Origin: Limnoperna fortunei
Taxonomy: Eukaryota; Mollusca; Bivalvia; Mytilida; Modiolidae
Assembly (NCBI GenBank): GCA_944474755.1
Contig: OX104119.1
Span: 87,114,896 to 87,178,895, forward strand
DNA length: 64,000 nucleotides
Direction: 5' to 3'
Under the pieces are notes generated by a model. It saw only the letters and a program-made list of their open reading frames with translations. It was not told where the DNA came from and ran no database searches. Below are positions 1 to 9,829 of the stretch, one piece after another (the stretch's first letter is position 1; the number at the start of each line of letters is the position of its first letter). A program made the translations under genes and the position numbers.

Positions 1-882
1 CTGTTATACTTTTTTAACTATCAGTCGAAAACTCTCTCGACCCCCCCCTTTTTTCATTTTTTCTATTTTAATCCAACATAGCTATGTGCAATGTTTCAAA
101 GCAGTCCTTTCATTGGTTTAAGAGGAGAAGATTTTTTAAAATCAAGTAAAATTGATTAAAAAAATGTTCAAGGAGAATAATTCCTAAACGGTTCATCAGA
201 CAATCTTGACCCTAAAGTCATTTTTGTAGCCCTCACAGAGCAGAACAATTAAGCAATGCTAACTTTTTCTCTAGTTCTAATAATTTTCAAGATTTTGAGG
301 CTAAAATGTCAAAAATAATCAATTTCGACAATTAAAGGGCAATAACTCCTATAAGGAGTCATCATACAACTTCAACCCAATGAAGTGTTTCGTAGAGCTT
401 TTGATGCAGATGAAGGAATGTCTCTTCGGTTTTCCTGTATCTGTTACACTTTTTTAAATATAAGCCAAAAACTGTATTTTTCAAGATTTTGAGGCAAAAA
501 TGGCAAAAATCATCAATTTTGACAATTAAAAGGCAATAACTGCTACAAGGAGTCATCATAAAACTTTGACCCAATAGAGTGTTTTGTAGAGCTTTAGATG
601 CTGAAGAAGGAAGGTCTCTTCGGTTTTCCTGTATCTGTTATACTTTTTGAACTATTAGCAAAAAACTGTATTTTGACCCCTCTGTTCTATTTTTAGCCAT
701 GGCGGCCATGTTGGTTGGTCTGAGGCCATGATTTGGGCAAACTTGGTAGAGGGCATTTTACTGATGATGTATGCAAAGTTTCAAAGCAATCCCTTCAGTG
801 ATTTTGGAGGAGAAGATTTTTGAAGAAAAGTTAACGACAACGACGACAGACGCCAAGTGATGGCAATAGCTCACATGACCCT
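1..882 (+). mobile_element. HINE-like (rolling-circle-type) repeat copy, cut by window start and truncated at its right end
   Basis: The sequence matches the right part of the complete copies at 2763-3737 and 11062-12520, including the 'gacaattaaagggcaataac' type internal units and the GAC-rich stretch near the right end. It stops at 'tgacccttcgg', before the terminal TCAGGTGAGCTAAAA seen in the other copies, and LINE sequence follows directly. It contains about two internal units of roughly 490 bp. There is no coding capacity: the minus-strand 70-codon frame inside is chance. Confidence 0.8.
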
Positions 883-883
883 T

Positions 884-1497
884 CGGTTTCAGAAGATTTT
901 AATAATTTTTTTGTAAATGTGGCAAAGGACATTGGAAAAGATTATATTTTTGATAAAGAAAACCATCATAGTCTGCAAAAAATTAATCAGAAATCTTTTG
1001 TGAGCAATAGCTTTAATTTTCAACATACTAGTGAAGAAAAAGAAGCCAAAATAATTAAAAAGTTCAATGTTAAAAAGGCTACAGGTGTTGACAAACTGTC
1101 TGTTAAATTGATAAAACATTGTCAACCATCTATTGTAAAACCAATTACTGATTTAATAAATCTTTCTATTGACAGTTGTTCTTTTCCAGACAGGCTCACA
1201 CAGGTCACACCAATTTATAAGAAGAGCGATCCTTTCCTGAAAATTAACTACAGACCTGTCAGCATTCTCCCCATTCCTTCTAAAATCTTCGAAAAAGTGC
1301 TAGCAGAGCAACTATCTGAATTCTTTGAAAATATTTTTGACAAATTTTTATGTGCATTCAGGAAAGGACACGGCTGTCAAACCACACTCTTAAAACTTTT
1401 GGAAGACTGGAAATTAGCTTTAGAACAAAATAAATATTTGACAAATGTTGTTTATGTATTTGCTATTGCTTTGTGTCTGTTTCTCTCTTTTATTTGA
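884..1497 (+). pseudogene. LINE ORF2 remnant: N-terminal part of reverse transcriptase
   Basis: The open frame reads FNNFFVNVAKDIG at the start, then KKATGVDKLSVKLIKH (RT block with the conserved K-A-x-G-x-D) and NYRPVSILPIPSKIFEKVL (the N-Y-R-P-[VI]-S block), then FRKGHGCQTTLL. In a complete LINE the next block carries the first catalytic aspartate (DLSKAFD type), but the frame leaves homology after LEQNKYL. Both catalytic motifs (D and YADD) are absent, so no activity is possible. The domain style is that of Jockey/CR1 non-LTR elements; the clade is not certain. The final 15 or so codons are hydrophobic read-through of 3' UTR. Confidence 0.8.
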
Positions 1498-1806
1498 TTT
1501 TTTTTAATTTAGTGCTCGCCATGTGTCTTTGTATGTCTTTTGCTCTCTTTTTATTGATTTTTTCTTTTACTTTAGTGCTAGCCATGTGTCTTTGTATGTA
1601 TTATACATTACCATATGTATCGTATGTGTTTTGTATTTGTCTTGTGCTTGTTGCCAGTTTTTATCCTATGTATGTATTGCTTGTTTTATGTAAATTGTAT
1701 TCTATGTATGCATTGCACTTAATGTCGGTTCAAAAGCTCTCAAAAGCTTATGTTTTTGTTATCTGACTTGCCGACTTTAAATAAAGTTTATTGTATTGTA
1801 TTGTAT
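884..1806 (+). mobile_element. LINE (Jockey/CR1-type) copy, internally deleted, with (TTGTA)n-type tail
   Basis: The copy starts inside ORF2 just upstream of the reverse transcriptase and ends with AATAAA and short TTGTA repeats (about 1783-1806), the kind of simple tail these LINEs leave. The middle of the RT and all of its C-terminus are missing. The reading frame passes from RT block 2 into the 3' UTR near 1440. The 3' UTR holds a tandem duplication of about 64 bp (around 1508 and 1572) of a 'gccatgtgtctttgtatgt' unit. Confidence 0.8.
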
Positions 1807-2190
1807 GTGCACAATAGGCACGTGGGCAGACATGTTGAATTTCCAATAAGTTATGAAAACTTAAAATAATTTAAGAACTATTCTGGTTAATTTTCTATAT
1901 AATAATGTTCAATGCGAGGAACAGTTTGGAGAACAAGCCATTTGTAAATTTTTCCAATATGGTCCTATGTTAAGGTATGTTCCATACAATCTTTATGCAA
2001 ATTAAAGGATTCCGGGTATCGTTGTCAACAACAATCACTTATGCCATACACTCAGGTTGACATTGTGAGAGATATCTCTCATGGTAGATACGCTTCGTTT
2101 ACAAACAGAGTAATTGCAATGTAATACTGTATCAACAGTGTATAAATAGACTATAAAAACTTAAGACAAAGTCAAACTAGCGATCACTGA
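1807..2190. repeat. Degenerate copy of a 310 bp satellite unit, then unassigned sequence
   Basis: At 1830-2000 the motifs 'catgttgaatttccaata', 'ggaacagtttggaga' and 'atatggtcctatgtta' are the reverse complement of the 310 bp units at 51270-52760. The rest, to 2190, has no recognised content. Confidence 0.5.
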
Positions 2191-2195
2191 TACCC

Positions 2196-2755
2196 CCGCT
2201 TTTGTATAAATTTCTAATGTTTTTCGTGGACTGTGACCTTGAAATTTGACGGATTTCCCCCAAATCTATAGGCTTCTTACCAACCTGATATATAACAATA
2301 TCACAAAGTTTCATTAAATCACATACACACTTTTTGAGTTGTCGCCCGGAAACAACATTTTTGTAAAAATTTCTAACGGTTTTAGTGGACTGCGCCCTTC
2401 AAATTTCACACATTTCCACCAAAATCAATAGGATTTTTACCAACCTGATATATAACAATATCCCAAAGTTTCATTCAAATCAGATGCAAAATTTTTGAGT
2501 TATTGTCTGGAAACAAACTTTTTTGTTAAATTTCTATCATTTTTTGTGGACTGTGACCTTGAAATTTGACAAATTTCCCCCAAAATCAATAGGCTTCTTA
2601 ACAACCTGCAGCTGCTATATCACAATATCGAAAAGTTTCATTCAAATCAGATGTAGACTTTTTGAATTATCATCGGAAAAACAAATATGGACGAAAGAAC
2701 AGATGGACGGAAGGACGGATGGACATGAGGACCAGTATATACCCAGAGCGGGGTA
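2196..2755 (+). repeat. Three tandem units of about 160 bp ending in a GGAC-rich tail
   Basis: Units start near 2205, 2362 and 2530. Each contains 'gtggactgtgaccttgaaat', 'atttccccc', 'ataggcttctta' and 'aaagtttcattcaaatcaga'. The array ends with GGACGGA-rich sequence and 'agagcggggtataataaact'. This is the layout of molluscan interspersed elements with a central tandem array and a GAC/GGAC-rich end. There is no coding potential. Confidence 0.7.
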
Positions 2756-2762
2756 TAATAAA

Positions 2763-3737
2763 CTAGAGGCTCCCAGGAGCCTGTATCGCTCACCTGAACC
2801 TGAAACCAAACATCCCTTTTTATCCAGCTTTTCTTTGCTATAAGGAATTGTCCAACACTTCTGCAAAAATCATTAATATTGACCTTTTCAGCGAATTAAC
2901 TCCTATAAGAAGGAGCTTTTGATGATTAGAGGGAGAAGGTATGTTCACTTCAAATTTGCTGTACCTATTATACTTTTTAACTATCAGTCGAAAACTCTCT
3001 CGACTCCACCCCCCCCCACCTTTTTCATTGTTTATATTTTAAGCCAACGTAGCTATGTAGGTAGTCAGGTGTCATGATTTGCACAATTTTGGTAGAGGAC
3101 GTCCTAAAAATGATGTGTCCAATGTTTCAAAGCAGTCCTTTCATTGGTTAAAGAGGAGAAGATTTTTTAAAATCAAGTAAAATTGATTAAAAAAATGTTC
3201 AAGGAGAATAATTCCTAAACGGTTCATCAGAAAATATTGACCCTTAAGTCATTTTTGTAGCCCTCATAGAGCAGAAGAATTAAGCAATGCTAACTATTTC
3301 TCTAGTTCTAATAATTTTCAAGATTTTGAGGCAAAAATGGCAAAAATCATAAATTTTGACAATTAAAGGGCAATAACTTCTACAAGGAGTCATCATACAA
3401 CTTTGACCCAATGGGGTGTTTTGTAGAGCTTTAGATGCTGAAGAAGGAAGGTCTCTTCGGTTTTCCAGTATCTGTTATACTTTTCAAACTATAAGCAAAA
3501 AACTGTATTTTGACCCCCCTGTTCTATTTTTAGCCATAGCAGCCATGTTGGTTGGTCTGAGGCCATGATTTGTGCAAACTTGGTAGAGGGCATTTTACTG
3601 ATGATGTGTAAAGTTTCAAAGCAATCCCTTCAGTGGTTTTGGAGAAGAAGATTTTTGAAGAAAAGTTACAGACGACGACAACGGATGCCAAGTGATGGCA
3701 ATAGCTCACGTGACCCTTCTGGTCAGGTGAGCTAAAA
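2763..3737 (-). mobile_element. HINE-like non-autonomous element, complete short copy
   Basis: The left end is CTAG followed by the hairpin AGGCTCCCAGGAGCCT and then CGCTCACCTGA. The right end is TCAGGTGAGCTAAAA, the inverse of CTCACCTGA. Read on the minus strand, a 3' palindrome abuts a CTAG terminus with subterminal inverted repeats, which resembles Helitron/Helentron-derived elements. It holds one and a half internal units. No Rep/helicase frame is present. The strand given is that on which the hairpin is 3'. The superfamily is an inference. Confidence 0.65.
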
Positions 3738-4400
3738 TGGTATTGTGCATTATTTTAGAAACATCATTCTTTGTTTACAAACGTTACAAGCCGACAACAA
3801 ATGTAGTACAGCAGTAAATGTGGAATGACGTGTGGCAGAGGTTATATCTAGGAACCAGTTATGTTCTCTGTGGCAGAGAGAGTGTTCCATATATATATGA
3901 TTTTGGTTGTTGGATTTTGAATTGGCAATAAAAACTAAAACTTTGTAAAGGTCTGAGGGGGAATTTCTACAAGATCACAATTCCTTCTATCAAGCAGTTC
4001 GTCAGAAAAAGAAAATTGAAATTTCAGCCAATAGGAAGGAATAATCAGACCTGGCAGCCTTGCTGAATTTCCAAAGGCTCAAAATAATAAGATTCATTCT
4101 TCATTTCTGCATAATTTGGTTTTATTATGTGGAACAGTTTTGGAAAAGATGTTTTTCCTATATGGTCCTATGTAAAGCTGTATTCCACAGTGGCGGACGC
4201 CATCTTGAATTTTGGATCAGTACAAACAAACCAAATCTTTGAAGAAGGTCATCTAAGGTAAATTTCTGCAACATTTCAAATCAATCTGCCAAGTGGTTTG
4301 TGATAAGATTTTTTTTATTTAGCCAATCACTACACAGCCCTGACAGCCATATTGATTTTTCAATTGGCTCAAAGACTTGAAACAAAGAACATTATTGTGC
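3738..4400 (-). repeat. Reverse-oriented fragment of the 310 bp satellite family
   Basis: Sequence from about 3990 to 4400 ('ttgctgaatttccaaagg', 'gtggaacagttttgga', 'ggcggacgccatcttgaatt', 'ctgccaagtggtttgtga') is the reverse complement of the units in 51270-52760. The 250 bases before it are unassigned. Confidence 0.6.
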
Positions 4401-5435
4401 ACGCTCATATACCTCACGCTTTGACATACCTATCAAGTTCTATACAATTGTGATCAGTAGTCCAAGTAAATGTATAAGCACATACCAGTTGTTTGATCAG
4501 CTAGATATATTTTTTTTTAAATTGAAAAAAAGTTTAAAGGATGAATCACTACCACAAACATGGCAACAAATATTATTGTATTGTAATTTCCTGTCGATAT
4601 ACATGATATACATGTATGTATACGTACTAAGATGCAAAACTACATATGGTGTCCTTCAAAATTCATACAAGTACAATTCTGATCAGTAGTTACAGAGGAG
4701 GTGCATTTACAAGAATATTTTGAAAAATTTGTAAACAGGAAGAAGATGACCAAGGAGCATAAAATCAAAATACACCATATGGTACATTAGGACGAAGCAA
4801 TGTGCAAAATATCACGCTTCTGCATACTATAGTTGTTTAGAATACTGTGATGGAAATTTTTAGTATAGACTGTCCTTGTGTTAATTAATTCACTGAAAAT
4901 CTGTTCTTCTGCAGACACATTTTTCTAGTCTGTAGATTTATAAACACAACACTACACAATATTTTTCAATGAAAAAAGCTACCAAGTCATATATTTTGGA
5001 GAGGTAAAAAAGTGACCAAATCGGGCCGCACATCCGTATTACCCTATATATACCAAGTTACCCCCCCCCCCCCCCCCCCCGGGTAATCAACTTACAAATA
5101 TTTTTTATGAGTTCTTAGTTAAACAGCCATCAGTCTACACGAAACGTTCTTTATAGGTCATGGTCTGCTTGAGGCATTCTGAATAATGGCAGGTCATATT
5201 TCATATTTATTCTCATTAGAAAGTTAACATTATCATGATTATGTATAATACATTTTGATAAAATGTGTTTTTAATCTATTTGCGATTATTTACTTATACC
5301 TATATCTCTGTAAATAAGAATTAAAGAATGTATATATGTATTTAGCATACTTTAAAAAATACATTATAAAGTTTACACATCATATACACTTTCTAAAAAA
5401 ATATTTAAACTATAGTATAACTTAAAAACAAGTAC
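4401..5435. other. No gene seen; contains a C20 tract
   Basis: This is AT-rich sequence with no supported frame. A run of 20 cytosines at 5061-5080 sits between 'taccaagtta' and 'gggtaatcaa'. Such runs are length-variable and prone to assembly error. Confidence 0.5.
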
Positions 5436-5449
5436 TGTCATTAAAAGAT

Positions 5450-5620
5450 TTTGTTTGAATAGTGTTTTAACGCCACTTTCAGCAATTTTTCAGCTATTTC
5501 ATGGCGTCCAGTTTTTATTGGGGGAGGAAGCCGGAGTACCCGGAGAGAACCCCCGACCTGCGGTAGGAAAACTGGCAATCCTTGTCAATTAAGATTGGAG
5601 TCGAGTACACCCTGCCTGCA
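5450..5620 (-). mobile_element. 5'-truncated molluscan SINE copy with 13 bp target duplication
   Basis: The body contains 'cgccactttcagcaattttt', 'tggcgtccagtttttattgg', 'gtacccggagagaaccc' and 'gtcaattaagattggagtcg', a SINE body I know from bivalve sequence. It resembles the V-SINE called RUDI, though that name is from memory. It is flanked by the exact 13-mer GTCATTAAAAGAT at 5437-5449 and 5621-5633. The tRNA head is missing at the 5620 side, so the copy is 5'-truncated on the minus strand, as expected from target-primed reverse transcription. Confidence 0.8.
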
Positions 5621-5854
5621 GTCATTAAAAGATAGTCGACGCATAAATTCTTAGACAGGACATGTAAAGTAGAAAATGAACTATAAGTACACACTTTTAA
5701 AAAGTATAGAAAGAAAAATGAAACATTTATTAATGTACGACCCCGCCCCCACCCCCGTGTATCTGCCACATATGTTCATGTGTATTTATTCATCGGGATT
5801 ACATTCTGCTGACCGTGTGGTTTTCGTTTGTTTGTTTGAAGGATGTTTGTTTCA

Positions 5855-6000
5855 GCAATAGGAAAGGAAAACTCGCAATCTTTGTCAATTAAGATTGGAG
5901 TTGAGTTCACCCTGCCTGCAGTGAGAATCGAACCCACAATCTCAGTGTTGACAGACAATGTGGTCATTAGTAGACGAACTACCTTAACCACTCGGGAGAG
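5855..6000 (-). mobile_element. SINE copy retaining the tRNA-derived head
   Basis: On the minus strand the element begins CCGAGTGGTTAAGGTAG (A-box like) and continues to GTGGGTTCGATTCTCAC (B-box), about 75 bases in all. The body sequence 'caatcttaattgacaaag' (reverse complement) shared with the copy at 5450 follows. The head resembles a class II (Ser/Leu-type) tRNA. The internal pol III boxes look intact, but the 3' half of the SINE is missing after about 5858. Confidence 0.75.
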
Positions 6001-6267
6001 AAGTGTAAACATGGTAAAGGGAGGAGAGAGACAGGAGCTGAGGGTAGGGATAAAGGAGCAATGTGGAGTGAGAAAGGAGTAAATGGCAGGGCTAAAGCAG
6101 AGGGGAGGGAGAAGGGAGAAATTCCCTGTTAAGGAATGATTGGGGGTGGTTTTAACATCATGGTATGAAGTGGAATCGTAAAACTTGATATCTTTCAGAA
6201 CCAACATATCATTCCACATTTCAAACGTCATAAAAAAGACATTCTGGCATGATAATGCACGTGCGCA

Positions 6268-6404
6268 TACAGCAGGGGCATCAAAGGATCTCTTACCCTT
6301 GGGATTTTAAATATTGTTTGGGTTTGAGCGCCACTGATGAGTCTTGATTAGACAAAACGTGCGTTGGGCGTAGTAAATTCTATTAACCTTGGTATCTTTG
6401 ATGA
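6268..6404 (+). repeat. Inverted-repeat element with a hammerhead-ribozyme-like core
   Basis: Outer arms 'catcaaaggat' (about 6269) and 'ggtatctttgatg' (about 6390) are inverted. Between them lies CTGATGA, then GTCT/AGAC able to pair around a 5-base loop, then AAAAC, then ACG/CGT able to pair around a 9-base loop, ending in GTA. This matches the order of a hammerhead core with closed stems II and III. The invariant GAAA reads AAAA (G12 to A), and no good stem I forms next to the core, so self-cleavage by this copy is unlikely. Hammerhead-bearing retrozymes are known from bivalves. Confidence 0.45.
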
Positions 6405-6569
6405 CATTTTATTTACAATATATTACCCAAGAAAATATACTAGAAGATGTATTTCATCTCGTTGTTGGATAATTGTTGTTTTTGTTTGATTTATGTTTTG
6501 TCACAAACACCAGTTTGATGACAATAAAATTGAATTGAATTAAAAGTATAATGATAATAATGAAAGAAT

Positions 6570-7785
6570 CCTAAGATATGTCCTAAGATATGTCCTAAGA
6601 TACATCTAAGGATAATACTTAGGATGGTCTTAGGACATGTCCTAAGTCTGACTTAATGCGTTCAACAAAGCTATCTTAGAATAGTCCTAACTAAGCTTAT
6701 CTTACAACCATTCTAAAACAATCTTTAATAAATAGTTAAAAATGAAAGTAAAGATATATGTAAAATTTAAATGATTTGAAAATAACTTTAAGAAATATAA
6801 AATTCATTTCATTTATTTCCATATTATGGCCCGAGTAAAACTAAGATATTTTATTTTATCTCAAATGAATTTAAAACATCTCTTTCATAAAAATGCATGC
6901 CACCGTACAAATTTAATTTCAATTAATATATTATTTCAAGCTAAAGAATCTAAATTGTTTTCAAATGTTGACAATCTAATTTTTAGTTAGATTTAAAACG
7001 AAATTTGAATGCGGCGGTAAATGTTTTACAAATGAGTTAATTTCATCACTACCCAATACAAAAATCATAAGTTATATTTAGTTGGACCAACTCAAAAGCA
7101 ACAGAAGATTATCTTTATATATTTTTTCTCAAAATAATAGGAATATTTAAGGGTTAATAAATTTAATACATTAGTATATTTTGGCGTTTGAGATAATTTT
7201 GTAAAGAAATCCATATAATTTGTATTAAAAATTTTAACAAAAAAGTTAATTATTTCAAATCTATCTATTATAAACCGGCAACCTATATATAGAACCGTTG
7301 CTATAAGGTCCCACTCGATATTTACACGTGTACACATTGTCATGTTAGTTAAGCCATCTATCGATGGATGGATGAGAAGTCTTGGTCGCCGGAGTGAATG
7401 CCAACAAAAATATTCTCAAAGTGCTGAAATGAAGACATGGAAAACAATATGTACCAAGTACTCCACAAAATAAAGACTTATATCAGAGGACAGCGGGGGA
7501 AATACGAAAAATGGTCAACCTCAAGCAAGCAAGCACGCAAGCCTGTTGTCTATATCCCTAAGTATTCTGTTTCGAAGAATATTATATCCCCGTCGTCTGA
7601 TGTGTCGGAAAAGCAACCATATTTTTGTTTGTTTGGCAAAGTAAGGGCATCCTAATTGTTTTAGGATGAAAATTAGGAAATCTTCTAACATAGGACGCGT
7701 TCGTTGACACGACTTAGGACTAAGATGTGTCTTTAGATCATCCTAAGACATATCCTAGTCCTAAGATGGCTACATTGACATGGGC
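6570..7785. mobile_element. Putative non-autonomous DNA transposon with TCCTAAGAT-rich terminal inverted repeats
   Basis: The left end (6570-6680) has repeated 'tcctaagatatg' and 'cttaggacatgtcctaagtc', then 'atgcgttcaacaaagc'. The right end (7660-7785) carries the inverse: 'cgcgttcgttgacacgactt' then 'ctaagacatatcctagtcct'. The ends are inverted relative to each other. The interior of about 1 kb is AT-rich with no convincing frame; short frames at 7092 and 7437 lack domains. The superfamily is not assigned. Confidence 0.5.
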
Positions 7786-7980
7786 CATGAATTTTTCGCG
7801 GTGACTATTAAATCTAATAATTTTTCACCCGTTTATTACCAAACACTGAAGTTCTTACAACATATAATTATCTGTTTAAGCCACTTCATTTTGATTGTAT
7901 CGGTAGAGTATCCATTGTAATCGTATGAGATAAATAATTGCATTGAATTAACATTTATAACGAATACGAAACAATTCAGA

Positions 7981-9456
7981 GGACTTAATCACCAGGAAAT
8001 CTTAAGTGGGATTGAGAAACATTTAAGCTTAGAAAAAGTAAGTGCTGTACAAATTACTGAAACAAACTGTAGTAAGCTTAAAAGATGAAACAAGCAAAAA
8101 TATTTTGGTTTCAAAAGAGCTATCTTTTAGAGACAGAACAATTTTCTTCCTTGAAATCGAAAAAACCATAACTAACGTTACAATCAAGGATGCCCCTGTC
8201 GAATTTGATAACTGCTATATTGCCACACAAATGCTTAAGTACAGAGAGGTTATTCCAGGCTCTGTGAGGCAGGGCTATATCAGAGGTACAAACATAGAAA
8301 ATGGTTCACGTTATCTCCAAATTGTAAACTGTTCTAAAATCCTCCCCAACAGAACAATGTTTGGTAAATTTGAAGTGAGAATATTTGCTGACAACAACAG
8401 AACCGAATGTGTATATTGTAAATTGACAAGTCACCCTTCTTATCGCTGCAGTGAACGTCCACAAACTTATACCAGAAGGTGTCACAACTGCAACGAAACA
8501 GGTCACATAGCTAAAAACTGTTTGAAACCCATAACATGCTCTTTCTGTAAGCAAGAAGGCCACACTCATCATAACTGCTCGACTCCTCTGGACGAAATCG
8601 ACAGAACAAACTTTGGCATATATCATGTGTATATGCCTCAGAAATAGCTGAAGATAGAGCAGCCCAGCGAGAGGACGAAGCACCAGAATCCACCAAGAAA
8701 AAATCTCACAAAGTAAAGGCTGAAGCAACCCCAACTAGTACTATTACTAACATTATTCTCGGAGCGTCCAATTGTAAACGTTTGTCTAACACGAATCGAC
8801 AAGATGTTATAAAAGCTGCAATTTCAGGTGCGTCATTCGAAAATATTTCAGACTGTATTATCCTTGCCAAGTCAAAAACCGATGACAAGAACATAACAGT
8901 ACAAAGTATAGTATTATGTCTTGGGACAAACGATGTCGGAAATAATCAAGACGATGGAAATGTAGTGATCTTGAATGCTTCTAAGGCAAAAAGTAAGGTA
9001 AAACTGAGTTTTCCTGGATCAAGGATCTGTGTCTGCAACATCATACCTCGTAAAGGAACAGGAAACAAAATACTTAAGATGAATGAAACAGGTAAGATGG
9101 TTAACTCTTTCATTGAATCTGTATGTAAAAGAGACGACGACCTTCACTTCATTGACATAGCGAGCAACTTTTTCCACGAAGGTCATATTCAAAAATCTAT
9201 GTTTGATAAGAATGACAGTAGCGGTGTTCATATTGGTCCAAAAGGAATAGATCATATTTCGGCTAAAATCAAAGACTTTATTGAAAACACTTTCACAAAC
9301 CAAATTCCACAGACACCCGCAGCAGGTGACCGCAAACGTAATAGAAGTGAAATCACAGCCACGCCAGAATCAGCTGATCGTGTGCGAAAACAACCAAAAA
9401 CTCATTTATATCTCATGTATTTGATTTTACAAAAAAATTGTAAAAGGGAATTTTGA
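7981..9456 (+). pseudogene. LINE ORF1: three CCHC zinc knuckles plus SGNH-hydrolase-like domain, frameshifted
   Basis: The reading starts in one frame (7981-8075, ILSGIEKHLSLEKVSAVQI), shifts near 8075 to the frame of 8042-8647, and shifts again near 8620 to the frame that runs to the stop at 9454-9456. The middle part ends in three knuckles: CVYCKLTSHPSYRC, CHNCNETGHIAKNC and CSFCKQEGHTHHNC, a nucleic-acid binding module. The last part has IILGASNCKRL, then VLCLGTND (the SGNH block with the conserved N), then SSGVHIGPKGIDHI, which resembles the terminal SGNH block with its histidine. The nucleophile serine block is uncertain. Esterase domains occur in ORF1p of CR1-type LINEs; here the ORF2 is Tx1-like. 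Activity is not expected because of the frameshifts. Confidence 0.7.
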
Positions 9457-9707
9457 AAGTCCCCCAAAAATATGTATTTTTAATATTATACTGTTGTATG
9501 ATTATTACTATGCACTGTTGTATGATCATTAACCTGCATGCATAAGTGTAACACTAATATCCTATTGTGATATTGTTCTTTTTAACTACATGTATTTGAC
9601 GTGTAAATTGATATTTTTTAAAATTTTTTAAATGAATGACCGTAGCGTTGAGATGATATTTAGATCAATTACGGTAAACAGTAAATTTATCCATTCAACC
9701 AAAGCTA
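9457..9707 (+). other. Spacer between LINE ORF1 and ORF2
   Basis: These are AT-rich bases between the ORF1 stop and the first ATG of the endonuclease reading. No motif was recognised. Confidence 0.5.
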
Positions 9708-9758
9708 ATGTCCTTCAACTGTATCTCTTTAAATATAAATGGATCAAGAAACAACAAA
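9708..9758 (+). pseudogene. LINE ORF2 first 17 codons (endonuclease N-terminus), cut by insertion
   Basis: The ATG at 9708 opens MSFNCISLNINGSRNNK, the start of an APE-type endonuclease (LN-x-NG is the first catalytic block, with the metal/DNA-contacting asparagine). The frame breaks at the CTAG terminus of the inserted element. It continues at 12894 with RNSLFNWLITKKIDVICLQE, so removing the insertion recreates a continuous endonuclease. Confidence 0.75.
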
Positions 9759-9829
9759 CTAGAGGCTCCCAGGAGCCTGTAATCGCTCACCTGGAATCCA
9801 AATGACTTAAACTATATTAAAATTTGTGA

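Noticed and set aside
1473..1766. 97-codon Cys/Leu-rich frame as a membrane protein
   Set aside because: It is 3' UTR of the LINE, including its tandem duplication; composition reflects TTG/TGT-rich DNA.
2763..3737. Direct proof of a Helitron
   Set aside because: No Rep/helicase protein and no canonical 5' TC end were found, so only a Helentron/HINE-like label is supported.
5061..5080. C20 tract as a telomere-like or regulatory element
   Set aside because: It is a homopolymer with no repeat structure, probably polymorphic or an assembly artefact.
5920..5998. A Ser/Leu-type tRNA gene on the minus strand
   Set aside because: It has A- and B-box sequence but is continuous with the SINE body and lacks proper acceptor-stem pairing. 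It is a SINE head.
8306..8734. 142-codon minus-strand frame
   Set aside because: It is a shadow of LINE ORF1, whose plus-strand zinc knuckles and hydrolase-like motifs explain the sequence.
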